Origin: Gloeocapsa sp. PCC 7428
Lineage (GTDB): Bacteria; Cyanobacteriota; Cyanobacteriia; Cyanobacteriales; Chroococcidiopsidaceae
DNA: 64,000 bases
Direction: 5' to 3'
NCBI RefSeq assembly: GCF_000317555.1
Contig: NC_019745.1
Coordinates: 2,294,001 to 2,358,000, forward strand
The notes under the pieces were generated by a model. The model searched no databases. It was not told where the DNA came from and saw only the letters and a program-made list of their open reading frames with translations. How positions within the stretch are numbered: position 1 is the first letter of the stretch; each line of letters starts with the position of its first letter. The position numbers and the translations under genes are program-made. Below are positions 52,970 through 63,007 of this stretch, piece after piece.

Positions 52970-55414
52970 ATGTTGCGGATTCTTTTGATCGACAACAACC
53001 CAGACGATCGTGCTTTAGCGATTCGTGAGTTGGGACGGGCTTTCCCAGAGGCGCAGATCACGGAAGTTGGTATTGCTGAGCAGTTTGAGCAGGTATTCAT
53101 AAATTTTCTATTTGATGTGGTCATCACTGACTACCAACTGCACTGGAGTGATGGACTGACCATCCTCAGAACGATCAAGGCGCAATATCCCAACTGCCCG
53201 GTCATTATGTTTACCAGCACCGCGACCCAGGAGATTGCGTTGGAGGCAATGAAGTCTGGGTTAGATGACTATGTGATCAAATCTCCCAGCCATTACGTTC
53301 GTTTACCGGCTGCGGTTGAAACGGCGCTAGAGCGAATTGCGGCACAGCAACAGGCAGCCAGTTTGCAGGCACGAGTGCAAACCTTGCTCAACCAGCTTGA
53401 TGTCGGCGTTTATCGCCTCACCTCTGACGGCACTTTATTAGAAGGGAATGCTGCATTTTTGCGATTACTTGGGTTGGGATCGCTGACAGAAGTTCCTCCT
53501 AATCAAACGCTGGAGTCATACTTTCAAGCCCAAGACTATGCTGAACTGTTGGCTCAGTTAAAACAGAATAGTGAAGTGCGCGATCGTGAAATTCAACTTC
53601 GTTGCGCGGATGGCACCACTCGTTGGGTCAAAATTAGCAAAACCTTTACCAGAACCAATGGCACCACCATCATTGATGGCTTGATGGAGGATATTACCCA
53701 ACGGAAACAGGCAGAAGCCCAAGCCGAACTTGAAAAGCAGCGGTCTGAGTTTTTAGCCGAAGCCAGTCGCCTCCTATCTTCCTCCCTCGACTACCGCACG
53801 ACCTTAGAAAATTTAGTCAACCTTGCAGTGCCAACTCTGGCAGATATTTGCTTAGTGGATGTGATTGAACCAGCAACACTGGCGCTTGGTGAACCGATCG
53901 TGGCAGCCTCAGAGCCAGAGCAAGCAGCCCTCATTCTCGAACTGAGACGACGCTATCCACCGCCTGCTGATGCCGATTATGGTTCTATTAAAGTGTTACG
54001 CACTGGGCAGTCTGAATTAAGAAGCACTATTTCTGATTCAATTTTTGAACAAATTGCCCAGGATGCAGACCATCTGAGGTTGCTGCAACAGCTTGGAGTC
54101 AAAGCCTCGATCGTCGTGCCGATGATGGTACATGACCGCAAGTTCGGTACGATCGCCTTAGTCAAGACTAAGGCGATCCGCCGCTACGATCGCGCCGATC
54201 TGGAGATGGCAGAGGAGTTGGCACGACGAACGGCGATCGCACTGGATAATGCTCGGTTGTATCAAGAAGCCCAGGAAGCCAACCGAACAAAAGACGAGTT
54301 TCTAGCGATCGTCTCTCACGAACTGAGAAATCCGCTCAACTCCATGCTGGGATGGGCACAACTTCTTCGCAAACGCCAATTTGAAGATCCAACCGTGAGT
54401 CGGGCGCACGAAATCATTGCCCGCAATGCCAGACTGCAAAATAAGCTGATTGAAGACCTGCTTGACGTTTCCCGGATTATTCAAAATCGATTAGAGATAT
54501 CGCGCCAATCTGTTTATCTGGTTCCTGTGATTGATGCTGCGATCGAAACATTTCGACCTAATGCCGAGGCAAAAGCCATTCAGATTTCGTCTCACCTTGA
54601 TCCATTGACTGGACAAGTGCTGGGTGATTCAGAGCGTCTGGAACAAGTTGTTAGCAATCTGCTTTCCAATGCTATTAAATTCACCCCTAATGGTGGGCGG
54701 GTTGAAGTGCGCTTAGAACAGGTTGGTTCGCTCGCACAAATCACTTTAACTGATAGTGGACAAGGAATTTCAGCAGATTTCCTGCCATTTATTTTCGAGC
54801 GGTTTCGGCAAGCTGATGCCTCTAAGACGCGATCTCAGAGTGGACTAGGGTTAGGACTAGCGATCGTGCGTCACTTAGTGGAACTGCACGGCGGCACTGT
54901 CTATGCAGCTAGTGAGGGCGAAGGTAAAGGTACTACCTTCACGGTGCAATTGCCGCTGCTGAGGAGTGAGGGAGCCGAGGAGCAAGGGAGCAAGGAAATA
55001 CCCCCCCACGCCCCTGCCTCCCCGCACCCCCTCACTGGCATTCGGATTCTTGTGGTCGATGATGATTTAGACAACCGTGAGTTAGTTGGCTTTATTCTGG
55101 AGCAGCAGCAAGCTCAGGTCATACTAGCAGAATCTGCGGCAGTTGCCTTTGACGTTATCTCCCAAACAGACATTGATCTAGTGATCAGCGATGTTGGGAT
55201 GCCCAATGAAGACGGCTATTCTCTAATCCGTCGAATCAGAACACTTCAGTCTCCTCAAAAGCGCCGAGTGCCTGCGATCGCCCTGACTGCTTTTGTCAAA
55301 GAAGAAGATCAACAAGAAGCAACGGCAGCAGGGTTTCAGCGACATCTCTCCAAACCTGTCAGCCCAGACGACTTAATTGAAGCGGTGGCAAGCCTTGCCA
55401 GTCTCTTGCGGTAA
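52970..55414 (+). CDS. hybrid histidine kinase: receiver, PAS, GAF, HisKA, HATPase, receiver
   Basis: The 814-residue soluble protein starts with a receiver (LRILLIDNNPDDRALAIREL, D54 in VITDYQLHWS; the acidic pair is D-N instead of D-D). PAS (about 140-245), GAF (about 255-420), HisKA (AIVSHELRNPLNSMLGWAQL), HATPase (SNAIKFTPNG, SGLGLGLAIVRHLVELHGGT) and a C-terminal receiver (RILVVDDDLDNRELV, D in LVISDVGMPNEDGY, K in LSKPVSPDDL) follow. The linker at about 663-687 is encoded by purine-rich then pyrimidine-rich repeats that are self-complementary. It has no membrane segment. Confidence 0.93.
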   Translation: MLRILLIDNNPDDRALAIRELGRAFPEAQITEVGIAEQFEQVFINFLFDVVITDYQLHWSDGLTILRTIKAQYPNCPVIMFTSTATQEIALEAMKSGLDDYVIKSPSHYVRLPAAVETALERIAAQQQAASLQARVQTLLNQLDVGVYRLTSDGTLLEGNAAFLRLLGLGSLTEVPPNQTLESYFQAQDYAELLAQLKQNSEVRDREIQLRCADGTTRWVKISKTFTRTNGTTIIDGLMEDITQRKQAEAQAELEKQRSEFLAEASRLLSSSLDYRTTLENLVNLAVPTLADICLVDVIEPATLALGEPIVAASEPEQAALILELRRRYPPPADADYGSIKVLRTGQSELRSTISDSIFEQIAQDADHLRLLQQLGVKASIVVPMMVHDRKFGTIALVKTKAIRRYDRADLEMAEELARRTAIALDNARLYQEAQEANRTKDEFLAIVSHELRNPLNSMLGWAQLLRKRQFEDPTVSRAHEIIARNARLQNKLIEDLLDVSRIIQNRLEISRQSVYLVPVIDAAIETFRPNAEAKAIQISSHLDPLTGQVLGDSERLEQVVSNLLSNAIKFTPNGGRVEVRLEQVGSLAQITLTDSGQGISADFLPFIFERFRQADASKTRSQSGLGLGLAIVRHLVELHGGTVYAASEGEGKGTTFTVQLPLLRSEGAEEQGSKEIPPHAPASPHPLTGIRILVVDDDLDNRELVGFILEQQQAQVILAESAAVAFDVISQTDIDLVISDVGMPNEDGYSLIRRIRTLQSPQKRRVPAIALTAFVKEEDQQEATAAGFQRHLSKPVSPDDLIEAVASLASLLR

Positions 55415-55581
55415 CGAAGCAAGGGTAACTGAGCGAGCAACACATCTGAATACTTGCATAAATTGCTCCCCAGGAAATACGATCTCCAACCTAAAGTGAA
55501 ACTCCTGGTAGAGAAAGAAAAGCTGGCTTAATCAGTACAACATTAGCTATGAGGACATCACTTTACAAGGATGAGGTCATT

Positions 55582-55827
55582 ATGGCTGCAACCATCACAA
55601 AAGTACCCCAGTTTCGCAAAGGTGAAAACGTCAAGTTTGTGGGTGGGGTTGGCACCATTAAGAGCTACCAACTAGAAGCGGGTAGCTGGACTTATGCAGT
55701 TGAGATGGCAATGGGACCAGAGCCAGAAATGGGTAGAATTGGCTACGAAACGACCGTTTTGTTGAACGAAGCTGATTTGGTTCCCCAAACTGTGACCTTT
55801 TCCTCTGAGTTGGCAATTAGTGCTTAG
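55582..55827 (+). CDS. conserved small protein, SH3-like, unknown
   Basis: The 81-residue protein (from MAATITKVPQFRKGENVKFV) has a compact all-beta pattern. FRKGENVKFVGGVGTIKSYQ and WTYAVEMAMG...RIGYETTVLLNEADL resemble a small SH3-like or CarD/Tudor-type barrel (GENVKFVGG...V...N/EADL). ATG 55582 has GGATGAGG upstream; a longer frame from 55549 is less likely. It has its own terminator at 55970. Its relation to the kinases is unknown. Confidence 0.65.
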   Translation: MAATITKVPQFRKGENVKFVGGVGTIKSYQLEAGSWTYAVEMAMGPEPEMGRIGYETTVLLNEADLVPQTVTFSSELAISA

Positions 55828-55969
55828 TTTAATTCCACTGGTGAAATCATCTTAAACAGGATAGAACGGGAATTCTAAAGTATTTCATTTCAATTCCAGC
55901 CAAGTGATGTCAAAAGTATTAAACGATGAAGACGATGGTGGCGCATTCGCGTTGCTGTTGTGGTCATGG

Positions 55970-55997
55970 GGTAGTCTTGATGAAGACTGCCTTTTTT
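55970..55997 (+). terminator. rho-independent terminator
   Basis: GGTAGTCTT-GATG-AAGACTGCC (one G-T wobble) gives a 9-bp stem with a 4-nt loop, followed by six T. It lies 140 bases after the 81-residue protein gene and 22 bases before the stop of the response regulator gene on the other strand. Confidence 0.85.
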
Positions 55998-56019
55998 GTA
56001 TGAATTAATCCATGTAGTA

Positions 56020-56433
56020 TCATGGATCAATTAGTTGCTTGGGCTGTAGGATTGTCTGGACTCGGTTCAGTAAATCATCAAAGTCAATGGGTTTGCGAAT
56101 AAAGCCGTCGGCTCCGGCATCAAACCCATCCGCAGGTGTAGGTTCACTGTAGCCTGTCACTAAGAGGATGGGAATAAATGGAAGCGATACATTTTGCCGA
56201 ATGCGACGAGTAACTTCAAACCCGTTCATCTCTGGCATCATCACATCGAGCAATACTAAATCTGGTAGATGAGATGCAATCTTTTCTAACGCAACGTAAC
56301 CATTATCGGCAACCTCAACTTGATAGCCTTCGTTTTCCAGGACAGTTTGCAGCAGAAAGGAGTTGTCAGGTAGATCATCAACAACCAAGATGCGATTGAC
56401 ATTAGTAACGGCTTTAGGAGGCACGCTGTTCAT
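56020..56433 (-). CDS. single-domain response regulator
   Basis: The 137-residue receiver has RILVVDDLPDNSFLLQTVLE (acidic pair), the phosphoacceptor aspartate in LVLLDVMMPEMNGFEV, Thr in ILLVTGYSE and lysine in FIRKPIDFDDLL. This is the CheY/PleD-receiver style, with no output domain. A longer frame from 56478 adds 15 residues without family match. It is opposite in direction to the surrounding kinases. Confidence 0.9.
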   Translation of the reverse strand: MNSVPPKAVTNVNRILVVDDLPDNSFLLQTVLENEGYQVEVADNGYVALEKIASHLPDLVLLDVMMPEMNGFEVTRRIRQNVSLPFIPILLVTGYSEPTPADGFDAGADGFIRKPIDFDDLLNRVQTILQPKQLIDP

Positions 56434-56629
56434 CAAACAATCCAATCTGGATAACAGAAACACCTCCATTCTCATCATTGGAGCCGCTCAGTTCACTCTC
56501 ACTCAAGGCTGAAGTTTTCTATCTAAAGTATGTTGTGCTTAATGTGAATACTTTTACTGGGACGAGCAAACCTGAATGCCAGTGAGTGGGGAGTGAAGCG
56601 TAGAGAACCAGCGTTATTTTCTCCATTCC

Positions 56630-56745
56630 CTACTTCCGATTCCCTAATGGCAGCAATTGCACCGTAAACGTGACTCCCATACCCTCACCCAAACTTTCTG
56701 TCCAGACAGTGCCTCCATGCAATACCTGAATGAGTAGATGGGCAG
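56630..56745 (-). pseudogene. remnant of a histidine kinase C-terminus
   Basis: The minus strand reads HLLIQVLHGGTVWTESLGEG then MGVTFTVQLLPLGNRK and a stop at 56630. This is the end of a HATPase domain (compare HGGTVYAASEGEGKGTTFTV in the kinase at 52970). Nothing upstream in frame continues the domain. Confidence 0.75.
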
Positions 56746-56764
56746 ATGTGTGAATGGTAGATGG

Positions 56765-57181
56765 CTAGTTTTGGGTTGCTTCGGCACGATCGCTTCTTTC
56801 AGTATCTAATTGTCCACCAGTAAACAGATATATCCTTCTGTCCTTTGGCTTATTCAGATTGCCTTCATTTTCCGCGATAAAACTAGAAACAATCGATACA
56901 AATTTTTCTGGATGCAAAAGAACCCATTCGTGAAATCCCTCTGAAACCGTAACCAGTCTTGAATCGTGAATAAGCTGGGAGAATTCCTGAGCGATCGATA
57001 AAGGAACTGCCAAATCTTTTTCAGACCACAGAATCAAACAAGGAGCTTGAATCTGTGGTAACACCGATCGCAAGTCTGCTTGTAATGAAAAGAGCAAAGA
57101 CTTGATCGCCTGTACGGGATTGAAGATGAGGTTGTGAATAAACACTTGAGGGATATCCACTTTGTAACTGAATGCAATCAT
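56765..57181 (-). pseudogene. alpha/beta hydrolase, C-terminal part only
   Basis: The 138-residue frame contains VLPQIQAPCLILWSEKDLAV (acid residue) and VSEGFHEWVLLHPEKFVSIV (catalytic His), the last third of an alpha/beta hydrolase. The nucleophile elbow and the first half are absent. Its ATG overlaps the stop of a receiver remnant, so the frame is a chimera of broken genes. Expression as a protein is possible, but hydrolase activity is not. Confidence 0.6.
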
Positions 57182-57262
57182 TCCATCAAGCTGGCGATCG
57201 TGGTAACTAATTCGGCTAGCTCAACTGGCTTACTGAGGTGACTCTGGGCGACCCTGGCAGTA
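57178..57262 (-). pseudogene. remnant of a receiver domain
   Basis: The minus strand reads DTARVAQSHLSKPVELAELV then TTIASLME and a stop at 57178. LSKPVE is the conserved lysine motif at the end of a hybrid-kinase receiver. Together with the HATPase tail at 56630 it suggests that a minus-strand hybrid kinase once lay here and was broken up. Confidence 0.7.
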
Positions 57263-57407
57263 TCTGCAAAGCAGCACGATAAGACATCTGTTATTTCACC
57301 CCAAATAAGCAATTCCTTCCAGAGGTAGATGCCTTAATAAGCTTCTCTACCCTCTGATAGACAGTGTGTCTTCTGATCAATTGTCTATCACCGGCTGGAT
57401 AAGATTT

Positions 57408-57689
57408 ATGGCAACTACACCTGGCACCTCAATCGAACACCGGACTGACGTGAGCAAATTTATTCGCCAGTTACGTAACCTGCTGGAACTGACACAGGCA
57501 CAATTTGCCTTGAAATTAGGTGTCGCTTCTCCAACGATCGTCCGTTGGGAGAACAATAAAACGCAACCCTCTCAGTTGGCACTCTTGCAACTGAAAGCGA
57601 TGCTGCAAGAACTGACGAACTCATCCGACGAGGTTCAGCAAGCGTATGCTCAAGCTCTGCTGATGAAGTACTTCGGCGAGAACTTTTAG
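57408..57689 (+). CDS. XRE-family helix-turn-helix regulator
   Basis: The 93-residue protein starts MATTPGTSIEHRTDVSKFIR. It has an XRE/Cro-type HTH at about 23-75 (LRNLLELTQAQFALKLGVAS, PTIVRWENNKTQPSQLALLQ) and a short C-terminal helix. It ends 23 bases before the 1764-residue kinase gene, so the two are likely co-transcribed and it may control that operon. A GTG start at 57366 is an alternative. Confidence 0.87.
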   Translation: MATTPGTSIEHRTDVSKFIRQLRNLLELTQAQFALKLGVASPTIVRWENNKTQPSQLALLQLKAMLQELTNSSDEVQQAYAQALLMKYFGENF

Positions 57690-57712
57690 CAACCGTTAGG
57701 TCTGGTCATGCC

Positions 57713-60700
57713 ATGCAGCCCCAAGAATCTCCTACCGCTCAAACCATGAAACACTCCGATCAAGATGGATCGCCCTCTGCTGAAAGTCTAATGGGCACCC
57801 TCCTGCAAGGAGCAGATGGCATCGTGCTGTCTTGCGATCCGGTGGCAGAGCAACTGTTGGGCTACAGTGCCAGACAGCTTGTGGGGACAACGGCATTTGA
57901 TCCTGCGTGGCAAACAATTCATCCTGATAGGTCTTCGTTTCTACCAGAGCATTACCCAGCGATCGCGGCGTTGCGATCGCGTAAACCCTGTCGCGATGTT
58001 GTAATGGGTTTTTATCAACCCGACGGTAATCTCGTCTGGCTTTGCCTTAATTCAACTCCCCTGTTTCAACCGGATATTGAAACGCCCTATGCGGTGGTGA
58101 CGACCTTCCATGAAATTCCGAAGGCAACTGCATCTTTGTCTTCATTAGAGGAAGAGGCATCCACTTCTGCAAATCTTGATCCGATTGAAGGAAAGTCTGA
58201 AGCAGACGTTTGCCGCTCGATCGAAGAACAGTTACGGGTGAGTGAACAGCGCTTCCGCCGCCTTGCCGACTCAATGCCGCACATCGTCTTTGCTGCCCGA
58301 CCCGATGGCAGCATCGTGTATGTCAACCGTTTTACCCAGGAATATACGGGACTGAGCAGCGAACTGTTAGAGCAAGGATGGGCAGTCTGTGTTCATCCTG
58401 ACGATCGCGATCGAGTCTTTCAAACCTGGATGCAAGCGGTGCAAGCAGGCGAGTCCTACGAGATGGAATGTCGGTTCCGCAAAGCCGATGGCACGTATCG
58501 CTGGCTCTTGAGTCGGGGATTGCCAATTCGAGATAGCGAGGGGCAAATCGTCGAGTGGATTGGTGGCAGTACCGACATCCACGATCGTAAACAAGCTGAG
58601 ATTGTATTGCAGGAGAGCGAAGAGAAACTGCGACTGTTTGTGCAGTACGCCCCCGCTGGAGTCGCCATGTTTGATCGAGAGATGCGCTACCTCCAGGTGA
58701 GCCAGCAATGGGTGGATGCCTATGGACTGGGTTCGATTGAGGCAGTGTTGGGGCGATCGCACTACGAAATCTTTCCCGAAATCTCCGATCGCTGGCGCGA
58801 GGCGCATCAACGCGGTTTGGCAGGCGCAACTGAGAAATGCGATGAAGATCCCTTCGTGCGCGCAGATGGTTCGGTGCAATGGATACGCTGGGAAATTCGC
58901 CCCTGGCACGATAGCACGGGTCAAATTGGCGGTATCGTCATCTTCTCGGAGGAGATTACCCAACGCAAGCAAGCCCAGCAGCAGCTTCAACAAACGCTAC
59001 AAACCCTGGAAACCCTGGTTGCGTGTTCCCCACTGCCGATCGTGGTGATTGAGCCAGACTGTATTACTCGACTGTGGAACCCTGCCGCAGAACGATTATT
59101 TGGCTGGAGTGCCGCTGAGGTGCTGGGGCAAGAGTTGCCGATCGTGGCTGAGGAAAAGCGCGAGGAATGTCGCCAGGTGCGAGCGGCAGTGGTGAGTGGG
59201 GAGATTTTCTCAGGGATAGAAACCTATCGCTGCAAACGCGACGGCTCAAACGTCATCCTGAGTATTTCAGCGGCTCCTCTCTATGATGAGCAGAACACAG
59301 CCAATGCGATCGTGCTGATTTTTCAGGACATTACCGAGCGTCAGCAGGCAGAATCCGCTTTGCGCGACAGTGAACAACGGCTGAAAATTGCTCTCCAAAC
59401 TGGCAAGCTTGGCTCCTGGCAACTGAATCTAATCACGAACGTCCTGGAAAGCTCGAATCAGTGTAAGGCGAACTTTGGGTTAGCACCAGAAGAAGAGTTG
59501 ACTTATGAACGGCTGTTCGAGTTGATTCATCCAGAGGATCGTGAAGCTGTCCGGCAGACTGTTCAGCAGGCGATCGCCACCCGCACTGATTACGAAGCCG
59601 AATATCGCGCGATTTGGTCTGATGGCAGTGTGCATTGGATTCTGGCACGGGGACGGGCAATTTATGACGACCGCACTGGCGTTCCTTTGCGGATGGTTGG
59701 TGTCACGCTCGACTTCAGCGATCGCAAAGAGATTGAAGCCGCCTTACGCGAGAGTAATGAACGGTTTCAGACTGCCATGCAAGCGGTCGATGGCATTGTG
59801 TTTGAGTGGAACCTGCAAACGGGTTACGTTTATCGTTCCGAGGGATTGCTTCAGCTTGTGGGAGTCCGAGCCGAAGATGCACCGCCGACCAGAGATTGGT
59901 GGGCAGAACGCATTCACCTCGATGACCTGCGGCGGATTGAGTCAAGCGCTGCATCGGTAATGGCAAGTGGCGATCGCTATCAAGGCGAGTATCGGGTACG
60001 GCATGAGGATGGACACTGGGTCGAAGTGTGGGAACAGGGCTACCTGAAACGCAATTTGCAGGGAGACCTGATTGGAATTATTGGCTGTACCACCAATATC
60101 ACTGAGCGTAAGCAAGCAGAGGAAGAGTTACGGCAAAGTCAGGCGATCGCTGAACATCAACTGGTAGAAATTGAAGCCATTTATCAAACTGCGCCAGTTG
60201 GTCTAGCAATTTTAAGTCCTGACTTGCGCTTTCAACGAATTAATCAACAACTTGCAGAAATCAATGGTATTGCTGCCGAAGACCACATTGGGCGTACCGT
60301 GCGCGAAATTGTTCCCGACCTGGCAGACGAGGTTGAACCGTTATTCCGGCAAGTTTTAGAAACAGGAGAGCCGTTGCTGAATTTAGAAATTAGTGGCGAA
60401 ACGAAGGCTCAACCGGAAGAGCATCGAACCTGGATTGAAAACTGGTATCCGATTAAGGATGCGAACGGACAAGTCATTGGGATCAATGTAGTTGTTCAAG
60501 AAATTACCGATCGCAAACAAGCTGAAGCAGAGCGTGAACAATTACTGCACCATGAACAAGTTCTACGCCAGCAAGCAGAGGCAGCAGAGGCAAAACTGCA
60601 ACAGGTGTTAACCAGCATTCGCGAAGATTTTGTGTTGCTTGATCGCGATTGGCACATTGCCTATCTCAATGACCAGGCTACGGAAACGTTGCGACTGTCC

Positions 60701-63007
60701 TACGAAGAGGCTTTGGGCAGAAGCCTGTGGGATTTGTTTCCCGATCTGGTCGGAACTGAGTTTTATAATCTCCTGCATCAGGTGATGCGCGATCGCACCC
60801 CCGCTCAGTTTGAGTACTACTACCCTACCTGGGATCGCTGGTTTGAGAACCGCTTGTATCCGGCTCCCGATGGCATTGTTAATCTTTCTACGGACATTAC
60901 CGATCGCAGGCGGGCTGAACTCAACGATCAGTTTCTCAACCAACTTGATGCACGGTTACGGCAACTCTCAGATGCCGATGAGATGGCGTTGGAAGTGGTT
61001 AGCAGTGTAGGCAGATACCTGAACGTCGATCGCTGTGTGTGGAATGAAATTGATAGCGACGCACAGATTGCGATCGTCAAGCAAGACTGGTATCAGCAGA
61101 GCCATATGCCCAGTGTAGTTGGGGTTTATCAATTGTCAGACTTTGCCTTGCCTGACCTGATCGACCTTTATCACCAGGGGCAACCCGTTACTGTCGCAGA
61201 TGTCACCACCCATCCCTGCACAGCCCCTTTTGTTGAGAATTACATTCCTTATGGCACTCATGCCTATGTTGCAGTGCCTTGTGTAATCCAGGGAATTTGG
61301 GTGGCGATGCTGGCGGTCAACGCAAGCACCCCTCGGAATTGGCGATCGGATGAAGTCGCACTGCTACAAGAAGTGGTGTCCCGGCTCTGGTCAATCATTG
61401 AGCATACCCGCGCCGTTGAAGAACTGCGTCAGAGTGAAGTCCAGTTTCGCCAGCTTGCGAACGGGATGCCACAGATTGTTTGGGTCGCTGATGCAAACGG
61501 AACGGTAGAGTTTACCAACGATCGCTGGACAGAATACACCGGATTAACGCTTGAACAAAGCCGCGACCCTGCTGTGATGCGGCAAATCATTCCACCTGAA
61601 GATCAGGAGCAACTCCAGGCTGACTTTATTCAGGCACAGGAAGCGCGATCGCTCTATCAGTCGCAGTTTCGCTTGATTCAACCGGATGGTAGCTATCTTC
61701 ATTTCCTCACTCGTGCGGTTCCAATTCTGAATGAGCAAGGACAAGTTCACAAATGGTACGGCACTTCAACTGATATTAGCGATCGCGTTCAAATTGAACG
61801 CGATCGCGAACGCATTTTACAACAAGAGCAAGAGGCACGAGAAGCCGCCGAGAACGCTAACCGGATCAAAGATGAGTTTTTGGCAGTGTTGTCCCATGAA
61901 CTGCGATCGCCGCTCAATCCAATTCTAGGCTGGTCAAAACTGTTGCAGCAAGGAAAATTGGATACTGCCAGAACGAAGACAGCACTGACCACGATCGAAC
62001 GGAATGCCCAGCTACAGGCACAGTTGATTGACGATCTGCTCGATATCTCCCGCATTCTACGCGGCAAACTGAGTTTGGATCAAAGTGCTGTTGACTTGAG
62101 TATTGTCATTTCATCTGCCTTAGAAACGGTTCGCCTCGCCGCCGAAGCCAAGTCATTGCACATTCAAACAATTGTTTCACCAGACGTTGGAGCGGTGATG
62201 GGTGATGCCGGACGATTGCAGCAAGTGGTGTGGAATCTGTTATCGAATGCGGTGAAGTTTACACCACCAACCGGACAAATCACGATCAGTCTAACCCAAG
62301 CTGGAACTGATGCCCAAATTCAAGTGATTGATACGGGTAAAGGCATCAAGTCAGATTTCTTGCCCTACGTGTTTGAACACTTTCGGCAAGAAGATGGCGC
62401 GACGACGCGCAAGTTTGGTGGATTGGGATTGGGATTGGCGATTGCCCGTCAAATTGTTGAAATGCACGGCGGACAGATTAGCGTAGACAGTCTTGGAGAA
62501 GGGCAAGGGGCAACGTTCACTGTGAGGCTGCCACTGCAAAAAAGTGAAGCAGTGAAGGAATGGAGGAGTGAAGGACAGGATCGCTCTTTCACCTCTTCAC
62601 CCCTTAACCCTTTAACTGGCTTACACATCTTGGTAGTAGACGACGAGCCAGATTCACGCGAGTTTGTGGCGTTCGTGCTGGAGCAAGCAGGGGCGATCGT
62701 TACTAGCTTTGCATCAGGAATTGAGGCACTGCAAGTGATTGAGCGAGCGGCTCCTGATTTGATTGTCAGCGATATTGGAATGCCGGAAATGGATGGCTAT
62801 ATGTTGATGCAGCAAGTTCGGAGGTTAGAGCAAGGCAAGACAGTCCCAGCGATCGCCCTGACCGCCTACGCGGGAGAGTTCGATCGCCAACAAGCATTAC
62901 AGGCTGGATTTCAACGGCATTTGAGCAAACCGATCGAGCCAGAGGGATTAATTCAAGCGATCGTTGCGCTAATTCAGCGTACAGGAGGTAAGCATGGCGC
63001 AACCTAA
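57713..63007 (+). CDS. giant multi-PAS hybrid histidine kinase
   Basis: The 1764-residue protein has no membrane helix. Eight to nine PAS/PAC units cover about 25-1060 and 1230-1360 (recurring DITERKQAE, HDRKQAE, DRKQAEAE linkers). A GAF domain with RCVWNEI lies at about 1075-1225. Then come HisKA (AVLSHELRSPLNPILGWSKL), HATPase (SNAVKFTPPTGQ, GLGLGLAIARQIVEMHGGQI) and a C-terminal receiver (LHILVVDDEPDSREFV, D in IVSDIGMPEMDGY, K in LSKPIEPEGL). Its third PAS and its GAF block are close relatives of those in the kinase at 46284. The next kinase gene overlaps its end by 14 bases, implying a coupled pair. Confidence 0.94.
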   Translation: MQPQESPTAQTMKHSDQDGSPSAESLMGTLLQGADGIVLSCDPVAEQLLGYSARQLVGTTAFDPAWQTIHPDRSSFLPEHYPAIAALRSRKPCRDVVMGFYQPDGNLVWLCLNSTPLFQPDIETPYAVVTTFHEIPKATASLSSLEEEASTSANLDPIEGKSEADVCRSIEEQLRVSEQRFRRLADSMPHIVFAARPDGSIVYVNRFTQEYTGLSSELLEQGWAVCVHPDDRDRVFQTWMQAVQAGESYEMECRFRKADGTYRWLLSRGLPIRDSEGQIVEWIGGSTDIHDRKQAEIVLQESEEKLRLFVQYAPAGVAMFDREMRYLQVSQQWVDAYGLGSIEAVLGRSHYEIFPEISDRWREAHQRGLAGATEKCDEDPFVRADGSVQWIRWEIRPWHDSTGQIGGIVIFSEEITQRKQAQQQLQQTLQTLETLVACSPLPIVVIEPDCITRLWNPAAERLFGWSAAEVLGQELPIVAEEKREECRQVRAAVVSGEIFSGIETYRCKRDGSNVILSISAAPLYDEQNTANAIVLIFQDITERQQAESALRDSEQRLKIALQTGKLGSWQLNLITNVLESSNQCKANFGLAPEEELTYERLFELIHPEDREAVRQTVQQAIATRTDYEAEYRAIWSDGSVHWILARGRAIYDDRTGVPLRMVGVTLDFSDRKEIEAALRESNERFQTAMQAVDGIVFEWNLQTGYVYRSEGLLQLVGVRAEDAPPTRDWWAERIHLDDLRRIESSAASVMASGDRYQGEYRVRHEDGHWVEVWEQGYLKRNLQGDLIGIIGCTTNITERKQAEEELRQSQAIAEHQLVEIEAIYQTAPVGLAILSPDLRFQRINQQLAEINGIAAEDHIGRTVREIVPDLADEVEPLFRQVLETGEPLLNLEISGETKAQPEEHRTWIENWYPIKDANGQVIGINVVVQEITDRKQAEAEREQLLHHEQVLRQQAEAAEAKLQQVLTSIREDFVLLDRDWHIAYLNDQATETLRLSYEEALGRSLWDLFPDLVGTEFYNLLHQVMRDRTPAQFEYYYPTWDRWFENRLYPAPDGIVNLSTDITDRRRAELNDQFLNQLDARLRQLSDADEMALEVVSSVGRYLNVDRCVWNEIDSDAQIAIVKQDWYQQSHMPSVVGVYQLSDFALPDLIDLYHQGQPVTVADVTTHPCTAPFVENYIPYGTHAYVAVPCVIQGIWVAMLAVNASTPRNWRSDEVALLQEVVSRLWSIIEHTRAVEELRQSEVQFRQLANGMPQIVWVADANGTVEFTNDRWTEYTGLTLEQSRDPAVMRQIIPPEDQEQLQADFIQAQEARSLYQSQFRLIQPDGSYLHFLTRAVPILNEQGQVHKWYGTSTDISDRVQIERDRERILQQEQEAREAAENANRIKDEFLAVLSHELRSPLNPILGWSKLLQQGKLDTARTKTALTTIERNAQLQAQLIDDLLDISRILRGKLSLDQSAVDLSIVISSALETVRLAAEAKSLHIQTIVSPDVGAVMGDAGRLQQVVWNLLSNAVKFTPPTGQITISLTQAGTDAQIQVIDTGKGIKSDFLPYVFEHFRQEDGATTRKFGGLGLGLAIARQIVEMHGGQISVDSLGEGQGATFTVRLPLQKSEAVKEWRSEGQDRSFTSSPLNPLTGLHILVVDDEPDSREFVAFVLEQAGAIVTSFASGIEALQVIERAAPDLIVSDIGMPEMDGYMLMQQVRRLEQGKTVPAIALTAYAGEFDRQQALQAGFQRHLSKPIEPEGLIQAIVALIQRTGGKHGAT

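Noticed and set aside
52970-52990. Missing acidic residue (D-N instead of D-D) as proof that the first receiver of the kinase is inactive
   Set aside because: The phosphoacceptor D54 and the following acidic residues (NNPDD) remain, so activity cannot be excluded.
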